This document shows positions 44,915-52,324 of a stretch of DNA of 64,000 nucleotides, piece by piece. The DNA is from Magnetospirillum sp. (GTDB taxonomy: Bacteria; Pseudomonadota; Alphaproteobacteria; CACIAM-22H2): assembly GCA_027532905.1 (NCBI GenBank), contig JAPZUA010000004.1, forward strand, positions 1-64,000. The letters are read 5' to 3'. The first letter of the stretch is position 1. Each line of letters starts with the position of its first letter. Position numbers and translations under genes: made by a program. The notes beneath the pieces are model-generated. The model did no database searches. It saw only the letters and a program-made list of their open reading frames with translations, and was not told the DNA's origin.

Positions 44915-45586
44915 CTATGCGGCGGCCGTGCTCCGCTCAAGCACCCGCGACACAGAAACCGCCTGCCACTTCCCGCCACGAGGCGACGGGATGCCCCGCG
45001 CGTTGAGCTGCTGGGCAATCCCGTTGAGCGATACGAAGCCCGCCGCGCGTATCTCCGCGATGGTCGGGGCGATGGCCTTGGCTTGCGCGCGGGCCTGCTG
45101 TTGGCGGGCCTCGGTGCCGAGCGACGGATCGACCTTCACGCCGCGAAACCCACCGAGCTTAACGCCTCGCGCCTTCGCGGCCTGCAATGCCGCCTTGGTG
45201 CGCTCCGACACAAGGCCAGCCTCGAGCTGCGCGACGGCCGCCATTTGCTGGATGATGAAGCGGCCCATTGCGCCCTGTACCGAGGGAAGATCGCAGAACA
45301 CGACCTCCACCCCACTCGCCAGGATCGTCTCGAGGAAGGCCACGTTGCGCGCCAAGCGGTCCACCTTGGCGACCACCAAGGCGGCCTTGTGGAGCTTCGC
45401 AAACTCGACGGCCTTGGCCAGCTCCGGCCGGTCGGTGCGCTTGCCACTCTCCACTTCCTTGAATTCCCGAACGGGCGGGAAGTCATTGCCGAGGAAGCGG
45501 CGCACGGCCTCGCGTTGGGCCTCGAGGCCAAGGCCCGAACGGCCCTGCTTGTCGGTGGAGACGCGATAGTAGGCGACTGCTCGCAT
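44915..45586 (-). CDS. Serine recombinase (resolvase/invertase family)
   Basis: A 223-residue protein from the ATG at 45586 with an AGGAG site. The catalytic domain begins MRAVAYYRVSTDKQGRSGLG with nucleophile Ser10, then VDRLARNVAF, FCDLPSVQGAMGRFI and AQLEAGLVSERTKAALQAAKARG. A C-terminal DNA-binding helix-turn-helix follows: SLNGIAQQLNARGIPSPRGGKW. It resolves or inverts DNA at short sites. Having it with a tyrosine integrase in one small island suggests dimer resolution of a circular form, or a second integrated unit. Confidence 0.93.
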   Translation of the reverse strand: MRAVAYYRVSTDKQGRSGLGLEAQREAVRRFLGNDFPPVREFKEVESGKRTDRPELAKAVEFAKLHKAALVVAKVDRLARNVAFLETILASGVEVVFCDLPSVQGAMGRFIIQQMAAVAQLEAGLVSERTKAALQAAKARGVKLGGFRGVKVDPSLGTEARQQQARAQAKAIAPTIAEIRAAGFVSLNGIAQQLNARGIPSPRGGKWQAVSVSRVLERSTAAA

Positions 45587-45781
45587 GATTTTACGCTCCT
45601 GTCTACGGACGTTGACTGAAACGTAACAGCTATCGACGGCGCATGTCAAGCGGCACGCCCGGCACGTCTCCTCCCTAACAGGAGTAGTTATCCCGCACTG
45701 CTTCTACTTCTGCGGTAGCGGCGCTATATGCTCTGTGTTGCGTGGCCGCTGGGGCCGCGCTGCTTCCCCATAGGAGCACCC

Positions 45782-46009
45782 ATGTTGAAGATCAGACGCT
45801 TTGAGCTGGACACCCGTGGCCTCGTGTTCATCCGCCTGCCGCACGTTGGCGAGGCGTGCATCGTGCGGGACAAGATCGGTGCGGGCTGGTGGATTGAGCG
45901 CGACGACCGTGGTCAAGTCGCGGCTCGCTTGTTCGGGTGCAGCGTGGCGCTATCGCCGTGGCGTGTGGTTACAGGCCAGCGGGCCGGGGCTGCTGCGCAC
46001 GCTGCGTGA
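45782..46009 (+). CDS. Small unrecognised protein (75 aa)
   Basis: An ATG with a TAGGAG ribosome site opens MLKIRRFELDTRGLVFIRLPHVGEACIVRDKIGAGWWIERDD, then LFGCSVALSPWRVV. The pattern is beta-rich and suggests a small compact domain. It is divergent from the serine recombinase. Family not recognised. Confidence 0.55.
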   Translation: MLKIRRFELDTRGLVFIRLPHVGEACIVRDKIGAGWWIERDDRGQVAARLFGCSVALSPWRVVTGQRAGAAAHAA

Positions 46010-46246
46010 ATGCGGGAGAGGGTGGCGCGGTGGCAGCCCCACCCCGCCCCCTCGTCTCGCCTAAGGTACGGCCCGAGGCACCCCCGGAGGGGGGAACGCT
46101 TGAACGCGGCGATAAGGATGGGCACTTCCCATGAGCGCGTCAAATATTTGCTGAAGGATCAGACAGGCTCGGCTTGACGACGGGCACGATGGTCGCATGA
46201 CACGAGAGGAAGGTAACTAGACGAGCGATGCGCCTATGCTTCGCAG

Positions 46247-46558
46247 TCACCTCTTCCAACTGACATAGGTACTGCCCTTGTGTTGGGCGATATCCAGTTC
46301 AAATTTCTCGGGGCATTGTTCGCAGCGGAAGCTAATGCTCAAACCGTGCCGACGTGAGCTGGGATTACCTTTACCGGCCGTAGTCTGTACAGAGGTGATG
46401 CTTGCCGCCTCGCGCGTTGTTGGCGTGATTGTCGTAACAGCGACCTTCTCCTCGTCCTCAGATCGGCTGAACACTTTTACATGCTCATGATGAATGCTGA
46501 TTGACCCACAGTGCGGGCACAACAATTCTTCGTCTGGGCCTACTTTAATACCAATCAT
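46247..46558 (-). CDS. Small zinc-ribbon-like protein
   Basis: A 103-residue protein with two CxxC knuckles: LLCPHCGSISIHHEHV near the N-terminus and FRCEQCPEKFELDI near the C-terminus. The Ser/Thr-rich middle is probably a flexible loop. The ATG at 46558 has AGGAGGATAAAATG-like spacing. This is a possible zinc ribbon protein binding nucleic acid or protein. Family unknown. It is the last island gene before attR. Confidence 0.65.
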   Translation of the reverse strand: MIGIKVGPDEELLCPHCGSISIHHEHVKVFSRSEDEEKVAVTTITPTTREAASITSVQTTAGKGNPSSRRHGLSISFRCEQCPEKFELDIAQHKGSTYVSWKR

Positions 46559-46728
46559 TTTATCCTCCTAAGTTTGTGCAACTCACCGAAGAAAACAAGT
46601 GTCTAGCGATATAGCTGTTCTGCCCGGCTTGCGTACAGTGGAACAGTTGCTTTTTTAGTCAAATAGATGGCGAAACTGTCTCGCCGCACTTTCATGGTCT
46701 ATGCTGCGGGTTACAATGGACGACGTGT

Positions 46729-46740
46729 CTGGTATACACG
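46729..46740 (+). repeat. CTGGTATACACG copy near attR
   Basis: An exact 12-base copy of the motif at 37082-37093 beside attL. Occurrence near both ends of the island in the same orientation supports an integrase arm-site role. Confidence 0.5.
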
Positions 46741-46798
46741 ACAGACCGACGTGCTCGCTAAGGCCTTGAGTTTGCAACATCGACGCGGCGAAGGCGAA

Positions 46799-46817
46799 AA
46801 TCTCATCCCCTCCGCCA
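46799..46817 (+). other. attR: right attachment repeat of the island
   Basis: An exact 19-base copy of the tRNA-Ser 3' end at 36987-37005, in the same orientation. No tRNA body precedes it, so this is the displaced attB half. It defines the right end of the island. Confidence 0.92.
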
Positions 46818-47150
46818 TTCCTTCCCACGAGTACCAACAGTGGGGTTTTGCGGGTGCCGAGAAGCCCGCAAACACGGCGCTTCTCGCCCATTACTACCTT
46901 GTTCCAATATTCTCTGAAGCGCTGTTTCTGCCCGAATTTGCGGGCAAGAACCCGCGTTTCTATGTGCGCGATTGTCGCGTGGGATCTTGCCGGAGTAGGA
47001 GCTAGCGCCAGAGTTAAACCTGTTCGCCGTCAGGGCCTATAGGACAGATTGAGTAATTTGCGTATCGGAGTGTTTTCGGCTCATCGTCACCGTGAAAGGG
47101 ATGAGGGTGAGACCGATGAAACAGACCCCGCCGAACGGCACCGCCGAGCA
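46818..47150. other. Non-coding stretch between attR and IS3 remnant
   Basis: This is former tRNA-Ser downstream DNA. A TGCGGGTGCCGAGAAGCCCGCA-like stem near 46850 and a CCCGAATTTGCGGGCAAGAACCCGCG stretch near 46930 look like terminator-type hairpins of the original locus. No convincing gene is present; the open frame starting at 46667 crosses attR and is not coding. Confidence 0.45.
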
Positions 47151-47327
47151 TCATGTCCGCGAGATCCGCCGCATCCGCAGCGCCGTTTGAGGATCCCGGA
47201 CCGATCGGTACCGGTAGGTCGACCTTATTGAGCCGCCGACACGAACGGCCCTCCGCTCACTGACGCCGTAGGCCGCCATGAAATGATCGACGACCTGGCG
47301 CTTCGCGGAGGGCCTTGCACCTTTTTT
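47151..47327 (-). pseudogene. orfB of IS3-family transposase, truncated
   Basis: In the -1 frame after the A6G slip the product reads KKGARPSAKRQVVDHFMAAY, then YRSVRDPQTALRMR before a TGA. A complete orfB has about 280 residues with a DDE domain, none of which is present. Confidence 0.75.
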
Positions 47328-47581
47328 CGAAGGACATCCTGCAGAATAAATTTGTCGAGCGACAGACCCGCGACCAGCCGCTTCAACTTTGTGTTCTCGT
47401 CTTCGAGATGCTTCAGACGGCGGACCACCGAGATCCCCATACCCGCAAACTGCTTCTTCCACCGATAGAAGCCTTGCGCGCTCATCTCGAGTCTTCGGCA
47501 GGTCTCGCCTACCCGCGTGCCGCTCTTCGCCTGCAGCAAGGCAAACGCGATCTGTTCTTCGCTGATACCTTTTCTAGGCAT
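47225..47581 (-). CDS. orfA of IS3-family transposase
   Basis: From MPRKGISEEQIAF the protein has an HTH (ALLQAKSGTRVGETCRRLEMSAQGFYRWKKQF). It continues to the characteristic leucine-rich segment LKHLEDENTKLKRLVAGLSLDK, then LQDVLRKK at the frameshift site. It has normal orfA content followed by read-through residues. Without orfB the element cannot transpose. Confidence 0.85.
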   Translation of the reverse strand: MPRKGISEEQIAFALLQAKSGTRVGETCRRLEMSAQGFYRWKKQFAGMGISVVRRLKHLEDENTKLKRLVAGLSLDKFILQDVLRKKVQGPPRSARSSIISWRPTASVSGGPFVSAAQ

Positions 47582-47954
47582 TCCGCACACTCCTCTTTCC
47601 GAGAAGATGGGCCAAATCCTCGCTTAACCTTTGGACCCGAATAAAGGGCCAGGATCACTGAAGGAGGCAGAGCACGGGCGCTGACGGCGTAGATAACTTT
47701 TGATTGGGTAGGCACTGCCTCGATCGAATAAAGCTTGATGCTGATTCTTGTAGCCTAAAGCGAATTGGTACGGGCCAAGTTCAATGGTCAATCTGGGAAA
47801 CACGGGTTCAACGGCGATTTCAGTTTCCGCTTGCCAAATGCAATCGCGTAATATCCGATATCGTTGCAAATGCTGGGCAAAAATCGATACTTTTTTGCAC
47901 CGGTTAGTATGGGCGACGAAAGAAGCGCTCTCATAAACTCTGGAGGAATCGACC

Positions 47955-48947
47955 ATGTCCATCAATCGGCGTCACGTTCTTTCCGGGATTGCGGCTGCAG
48001 GTGCTGCGGCCTCCCTGCCCTTCTCGGCCATTGGGCAAGCAAGATATCCCAATCGTCCCGTCACGTTGGTTTGTCCGTGGGGTGCGGGCGGCGGCACGGA
48101 TGCAACGGCACGTATTGTTGCTGCGATTCTCGAGAAGGATCTCGGCCAACCGTTCAATGTTGTGAACCGCACTGGCGGCTCCGGGGTTGTGGGTCATTCG
48201 GCGATCGCGACGGGGGCGCCCGACGGTTACACGATCGGGATGATCACGGTTGAAATTACCATGATGCACCATCAGGGCCTTACGGATCTCAAGCCCGAAA
48301 GCTATACTCCGCTTGCGCTGATGAATGTCGATCCACCGGGCGTGCAGGTGAATGCGGCCTCGCCCTACAAAGACGTTAAGGCGCTTGCCGATGCCATCAA
48401 GGCAGCGCCGTCGGGCAGGTTCAAGGCCTCGGGCACCGGCCAAGGCGGCATCTGGCATCTTGCGTTGATCGGCTGGTTGCAGGCGATGGGCCTGAAAGCC
48501 GATCACGTGGCCTGGGTACCCTCAAACGGCGCCGCACCAGCCATGCAGGATCTTGCGGCCGGCGGGATCGATATAGTCACCTGCTCAGTGCCGGAAGCCA
48601 AGGCGATGATCGATGCTGGCAGGGCCAGAAGCCTCGCTATCATGGCACCACAGCGTAACCCCACGTTCAAGGACGTGCCAACGCTGAACGAAGCGTTGGC
48701 GATCAACTACTCCGTGGGCGCATGGCGTGGCATCGCGGCCCCCAAAGGCATCCCTGAGAGTGTCAATGCCACTTTGGTCGCGGCCCTGAAAAAAGCTTAC
48801 GATTCCAAGGAGTTTCAGGATTTTATGGCCGCACGCGGGTTCGGGACAACTTGGGCCGATCCGGCGGGCTTTGCAAAGTATATGGCAGAAGGCGATAAGG
48901 CCATGGGCTCGGCCATGGCCGCCGCTGGGCTCGCCAAAAAAGCCTGA
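47955..48947 (+). CDS. tctC: TTT transporter substrate-binding protein, second set (Bug/TctC)
   Basis: A 330-residue protein with an N-terminal NRRHVLSGIAAAGAAASLPFSA leader that has a twin-arginine-like RR. It then has the Bug opening YPNRPVTLVCPWGAGGGTDATARI and NRTGGSGVVGHSAIATGAPDGYTIG. It binds an organic acid in the periplasm. It is only modestly similar to the set at 33912, so the two are separate acquisitions rather than a recent duplication. It heads a three-gene operon with no adjacent regulator. Confidence 0.92.
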   Translation: MSINRRHVLSGIAAAGAAASLPFSAIGQARYPNRPVTLVCPWGAGGGTDATARIVAAILEKDLGQPFNVVNRTGGSGVVGHSAIATGAPDGYTIGMITVEITMMHHQGLTDLKPESYTPLALMNVDPPGVQVNAASPYKDVKALADAIKAAPSGRFKASGTGQGGIWHLALIGWLQAMGLKADHVAWVPSNGAAPAMQDLAAGGIDIVTCSVPEAKAMIDAGRARSLAIMAPQRNPTFKDVPTLNEALAINYSVGAWRGIAAPKGIPESVNATLVAALKKAYDSKEFQDFMAARGFGTTWADPAGFAKYMAEGDKAMGSAMAAAGLAKKA

Positions 48948-49020
48948 AGGCGCTTCTCGTTGCGGGGCGGGGCCCTTGGCCACGCCCCGCTTTTCCTCGG
49001 GCTTGCAGCGGGGCGTTGGC

Positions 49021-49509
49021 GTGCGCATACATGACCTAGGGCTTGGCCTGTTCTTCATTGCCCTCGCTGTGGCGATGTTCGTCTATGCTGGCACGTTCCC
49101 GGCCTTCCCAGGCCAAAAGTACGGCCCCTCGCTGTTTCCCCGTATCCTCGGCATTGGCATCGCAATCTGCGGCGCACTAATTCTGTGGCGCGGCTGGCAG
49201 AGTTCCCTTGCCAGCGGCATGCGACGAATCTTCGTCTTTGATCCCGGTTTCAGCCAAGGCGGGCGATTGGTTTCCTTCCTGCTCGTACCGGGCGGCATCG
49301 TTTTCTATCTCCTGCTGGCAGAGCGGCTGGGCTTCATTCCGACCGCCTTCATGCTGATGGTCGGCCTTTTCCTTTGGTTCCGCGTGCGGCCCGCTCTTGC
49401 GCTTGTGCTTGCAATTGTCATCACCGGCGCAATGCAGTGGTTTTTCGGCTCGATGATGCGCGTGCCGCTGCCACGCGGCCTTTTCATGCAAATCCTTTAC
49501 GGGGGTTGA
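49021..49509 (+). CDS. tctB: TTT transporter small membrane subunit, second set (TctB)
   Basis: A 162-residue protein from a GTG at 49021: RIHDLGLGLFFIALAVAMFVYAG, then the TctB loop FPGQKYGPSLFPRILGIGIAICG and two further helix pairs. It overlaps nothing; tctA follows 3 bp later. The GTG rather than an upstream start is chosen because the first helix begins right after it. Confidence 0.85.
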   Translation: MRIHDLGLGLFFIALAVAMFVYAGTFPAFPGQKYGPSLFPRILGIGIAICGALILWRGWQSSLASGMRRIFVFDPGFSQGGRLVSFLLVPGGIVFYLLLAERLGFIPTAFMLMVGLFLWFRVRPALALVLAIVITGAMQWFFGSMMRVPLPRGLFMQILYGG

Positions 49510-49512
49510 GAG

Positions 49513-51006
49513 ATGAGCGAAGCCATCCTCACGGCCTTCGGACTCGTATTCGACCCGTATGTTCTTTTTGTCATACTCGCGTCCGCCGTGTTTGGCCTGT
49601 TCGTCGGCGCCATGCCTGGCCTGACGGCGACCATGGCCACGGCTCTCCTTGTGCCGATCACGTTTTTCATGAGCCCCGTACCCGCGCTTGGCGCCATCGT
49701 GACGGCGACGGCGATGGCGATTTTCGCGGGCGATATTCCAGCCGCCATGCTCCGGATGCCCGGCACGCCCGCTTCCGCCGCCTATACCGACGAGAGCTAC
49801 GCGATGGCAAAGAAGGGTCAGCTTGAGCTGAACCTTGGGGCCAACCTGGTTTTTTCGGCGGTGGGCGGCATATTCGGCGTGATGGTGCTGATTATCGCTG
49901 CACCTATGCTGGCGGAACTCGCCATTAATTTTTCTACCTTCGAGTATTTCTGGCTTGCCTGTCTTGGCCTTACCTGCGCGATTTTCATCTCATCGGCGGA
50001 TCCTGTAAAAGGCTTTCTCTCACTCTTCCTCGGCCTTGCCGTAGGCTGCATCGGAATCGACCCTGCTGCGGGCTATCCGCGATTCACGTTCGGCAATATC
50101 GACCTGATGTCCGGCATCAATTTTATCCCCACGATGATCGGCATTTTTGCCGTCTCCGAGCTGATGCGCGGCGTGATGAGCATCGAAAAAGTTGGGGAGT
50201 TCGCGCAGGACAAAGTCGGCGCGCTGTTCAGGGGGCTTGGCGCTGTCGCGAGGAAATACTGGAAGAACTGCCTGCGCGGTTCCGCCCTCGGGACGCTGAT
50301 TGGCGCCCTACCAGGCGCGGGCGCGGATATCGCTGCCTGGGTGTCGTACGCCATGGCAAAGCGCTTTTCCAAGGAGCCTGAAAAATTCGGCACCGGCCAT
50401 ATCGAGGGCGTCGTCGAATCCACTTCGTCCAACAATTCGGCGGTCGCAGGCGCTTGGATTCCAGCCCTCGTTTTTGGCATTCCTGGCGATTCGATTACCG
50501 CCATCGTCATTGGCGTACTTTATATGAAGGGCATGAACCCAGGCCCGGCCGTATTCCTCGAGAACCCGCAGTTCATCTATGCCGTCTTTATCATCTTCAT
50601 TCTTGCGAACCTGCTGATGCTGCCCCTTGGCTACGCCGCAATCCGCGGCGCGCGACATCTGCTTGCGGTGCCAAAGAACATCCTGCTGCCCACCATCCTA
50701 TTGTTCTGCATCGTCGGCTCGTTTGCGATGACGAATAGCCCCTACGGCATCCTGCTGATGCTAATATTTGGCGTGGTCGGCTGGCTGATGGAGGAGAATG
50801 GCATTCCCGTCGCGCCGCTCATTCTTGGTCTTGTGCTGGGCGAATTGCTCGAGCAGAGCTTCATGACATCGATGATCAAGTCAGACGGTTCGTTCCTGGT
50901 GTTTTTCCAGCGCCCCATCGCTGGCATTCTCGGCGCGGCCACGCTCGCAATTTGGGCGATCATGGTATCGCGCGCCTTGCAGCGTCGGCAGCATGCGCTT
51001 GGTTGA
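49513..51006 (+). CDS. tctA: TTT transporter large permease subunit, second set (TctA)
   Basis: A 497-residue permease of about 12 helices. TctA motifs are VGAMPGLTATMATALLVPIT, AGDIPAAMLRMPGTPASAAYTDESYAMAKKG, and the repeat EGVVESTSSNNSAVAGAWIPALVFGIPGDS. Codon use looks less GC-biased than in the first set, which fits a separate origin. It completes the second TTT operon. Confidence 0.94.
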   Translation: MSEAILTAFGLVFDPYVLFVILASAVFGLFVGAMPGLTATMATALLVPITFFMSPVPALGAIVTATAMAIFAGDIPAAMLRMPGTPASAAYTDESYAMAKKGQLELNLGANLVFSAVGGIFGVMVLIIAAPMLAELAINFSTFEYFWLACLGLTCAIFISSADPVKGFLSLFLGLAVGCIGIDPAAGYPRFTFGNIDLMSGINFIPTMIGIFAVSELMRGVMSIEKVGEFAQDKVGALFRGLGAVARKYWKNCLRGSALGTLIGALPGAGADIAAWVSYAMAKRFSKEPEKFGTGHIEGVVESTSSNNSAVAGAWIPALVFGIPGDSITAIVIGVLYMKGMNPGPAVFLENPQFIYAVFIIFILANLLMLPLGYAAIRGARHLLAVPKNILLPTILLFCIVGSFAMTNSPYGILLMLIFGVVGWLMEENGIPVAPLILGLVLGELLEQSFMTSMIKSDGSFLVFFQRPIAGILGAATLAIWAIMVSRALQRRQHALG

Positions 51007-51291
51007 GCTTGTTGCGGAATTTCGCAGTACACAAACTGCTCAGTTTGTCCCATAGGCGGTAACGGCAAATACATCGATGATCGGTTCCACTTTTTGCGTA
51101 GCTTGGCTCACGGTGGGAATTCCGAAACGCCCGCCGTCCGCAGCAAGTATGAAATCTCGGCGGCTCGTTTTCATGGCGCTACCGTAAACGAGGCAAAGGA
51201 TTGTCGCCGCGCCCATCCTGGGCGGATCGCATCGTCGCTAAGCTGGGAGCTGCGTTTCCGACATGGGCAAGCGATCGACGAATAGAATGGA

Positions 51292-51582
51292 TCAGCCGGC
51301 AAGCCCGAGAAAGACGATCAACGCGCGATTGATGCGCACGACATCGGCGTCGGCAAGCTATCCGATCCGTTCTCCAAGCTTCGTCTTCGGGATGGTGCTC
51401 ACCTTGTCGACCATAACGCGCGAGAAGGCGCGCACGCCGCTCGCGCCCGTCGGGGCGACATCGAGACGAAACAGCGGCAACTCGGCGGGATCCGTAGTGA
51501 ACAGACAAATCGTAATCGACTCCAGGATCTCGAACGCCTCGCTGTGGACGATGACCACGGGGCGAGGATTGCCGACTTTCAT
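51292..51582 (-). pseudogene. MazF/PemK-type toxin remnant with in-frame stop
   Basis: From MKVGNPRPVVIVHSEAF the frame reads ILESITICLFTTDPAEL, then RVMVDKVSTIPKTKLGERIG. Then a TAG at 51358-51360 interrupts, and the same frame continues as LADADVVRINRALIVFLGLAG to a TGA at 51292. The pattern KxxTIPKxKLGERIG...RxLIVFLGL is the C-terminal half of MazF/PemK mRNA interferases. Residues for the usual N-terminal start are not clear and no antitoxin gene lies next to it. It is most likely a dead toxin; 51007-51291 holds nothing else I recognise. Confidence 0.7.
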
Positions 51583-51763
51583 GACGGCCCGCCGCTGGCG
51601 TGCGGATAGCGAAGGTCGATCAGGGTACGGGCTTTCGCATACGGGTGAACGCGCGGACCGGGGCCAGCGCGCCTTGATCTTGATTTCGCGGACGCTGTAT
51701 AAAAAGTGATCGCGTTCGAAAGCGGCGGATATTCGGTCCGTCCCGGTCGCCCAGGAAACCAAA

Positions 51764-52315
51764 GTGGTCGCTCCCGTTTCCACCGCGTCGCCAACGCTGC
51801 CCGGCCTGATCGACGGCCCGGGCCTTCTCGCGGTCTGCGGCGCGCGGATCGCAGAGTTCTATGAACTGTGGGACGCCAAACGGGTGGGACGCCTGCTGCC
51901 GTCGCGGCGCGATTTCGACATTGCCGAATTGAAACCCTGGCTCGGCTGGATCGCGATGTACGACGTCGTGGCGAACGCAGCGCCAGCCGACCACGAATTC
52001 AGATACCGGCTCGTGGGCACGAATTTCGTGCGCTACCACAACATCGATCCGACCGGACAACTCGTTTCCGAATCCGGGCTCGCCAGCGACCGCCAAGCGA
52101 TGCTCGAAAATCTGCGCGACATTTGCGCCGCGCGTTTGCCGCGCTATCGGCGCGACAATCTGCCATGCGTGGATATGCGCACCTACACGCCACCGCGCCT
52201 CTATCTGCCGCTCGCCGAGGACGGCGAAACTGTCGATGTGATCCTGCTGCTGGGCGCCGATCCGCTCGACGCAACCGGGCAGATCGCCGAAGCCTCGCGC
52301 GCAGGCCCGCTCTAG
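51764..52315 (+). CDS. PAS-domain protein (PAS_5-like)
   Basis: A 183-residue protein from a GTG with AGGAAA upstream. A single PAS-like fold covers most of it: LPSRRDFDIAELKPWLGWIAMYDVV, then FRYRLVGTNFVRYHNIDPTG, and RLYLPLAEDGETVDVILLLGADPL. Stand-alone proteins of this sort in alphaproteobacteria are thought to be small sensory modules, but no output domain is attached. It is convergent with the flavin monooxygenase gene at 52325. Confidence 0.8.
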   Translation: MVAPVSTASPTLPGLIDGPGLLAVCGARIAEFYELWDAKRVGRLLPSRRDFDIAELKPWLGWIAMYDVVANAAPADHEFRYRLVGTNFVRYHNIDPTGQLVSESGLASDRQAMLENLRDICAARLPRYRRDNLPCVDMRTYTPPRLYLPLAEDGETVDVILLLGADPLDATGQIAEASRAGPL

Positions 52316-52324
52316 AGCCAGCTT

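Larger units (their letters stand above)
36987..46817 (+). mobile_element. tRNA-Ser integrated genomic island (about 9.8 kb)
   Basis: The element is bounded by a perfect 19-bp direct repeat, with the tyrosine integrase next to attL. It carries about ten further genes, including a serine recombinase, a ParB-like protein, small unrecognised proteins and a block of 29-bp tandem repeats. Base composition in its left half (38.9-41.8 kb) is visibly lower in GC than the flanks. No structural phage, relaxase or secretion genes are seen, so it may be a cryptic satellite, an integrated plasmid remnant, or a mobilisable island depending on helpers. Confidence 0.88.
47151..47658 (-). mobile_element. Truncated IS3-family element
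   Basis: The element contains a complete orfA and only about 55 codons of orfB. At 47647-47658 the minus strand reads TGATCCTGGCCC, similar to terminal sequences of IS3-type elements, just upstream of orfA. The right part of orfB is lost. A slippery A6G heptamer (47321-47327, minus strand) would have driven the -1 frameshift joining orfA and orfB. Confidence 0.75.

Noticed and set aside
46667-47005. A 112-codon frame crossing attR
   Set aside because: It runs through the attachment repeat and into former tRNA-flanking DNA, and its content has no family; coding would need to have arisen by integration.
47116-47190. Short plus-strand frame MKQTPPNGTAEHHVREIRR
   Set aside because: It overlaps the truncated IS3 orfB on the other strand and stops after about 24 codons.
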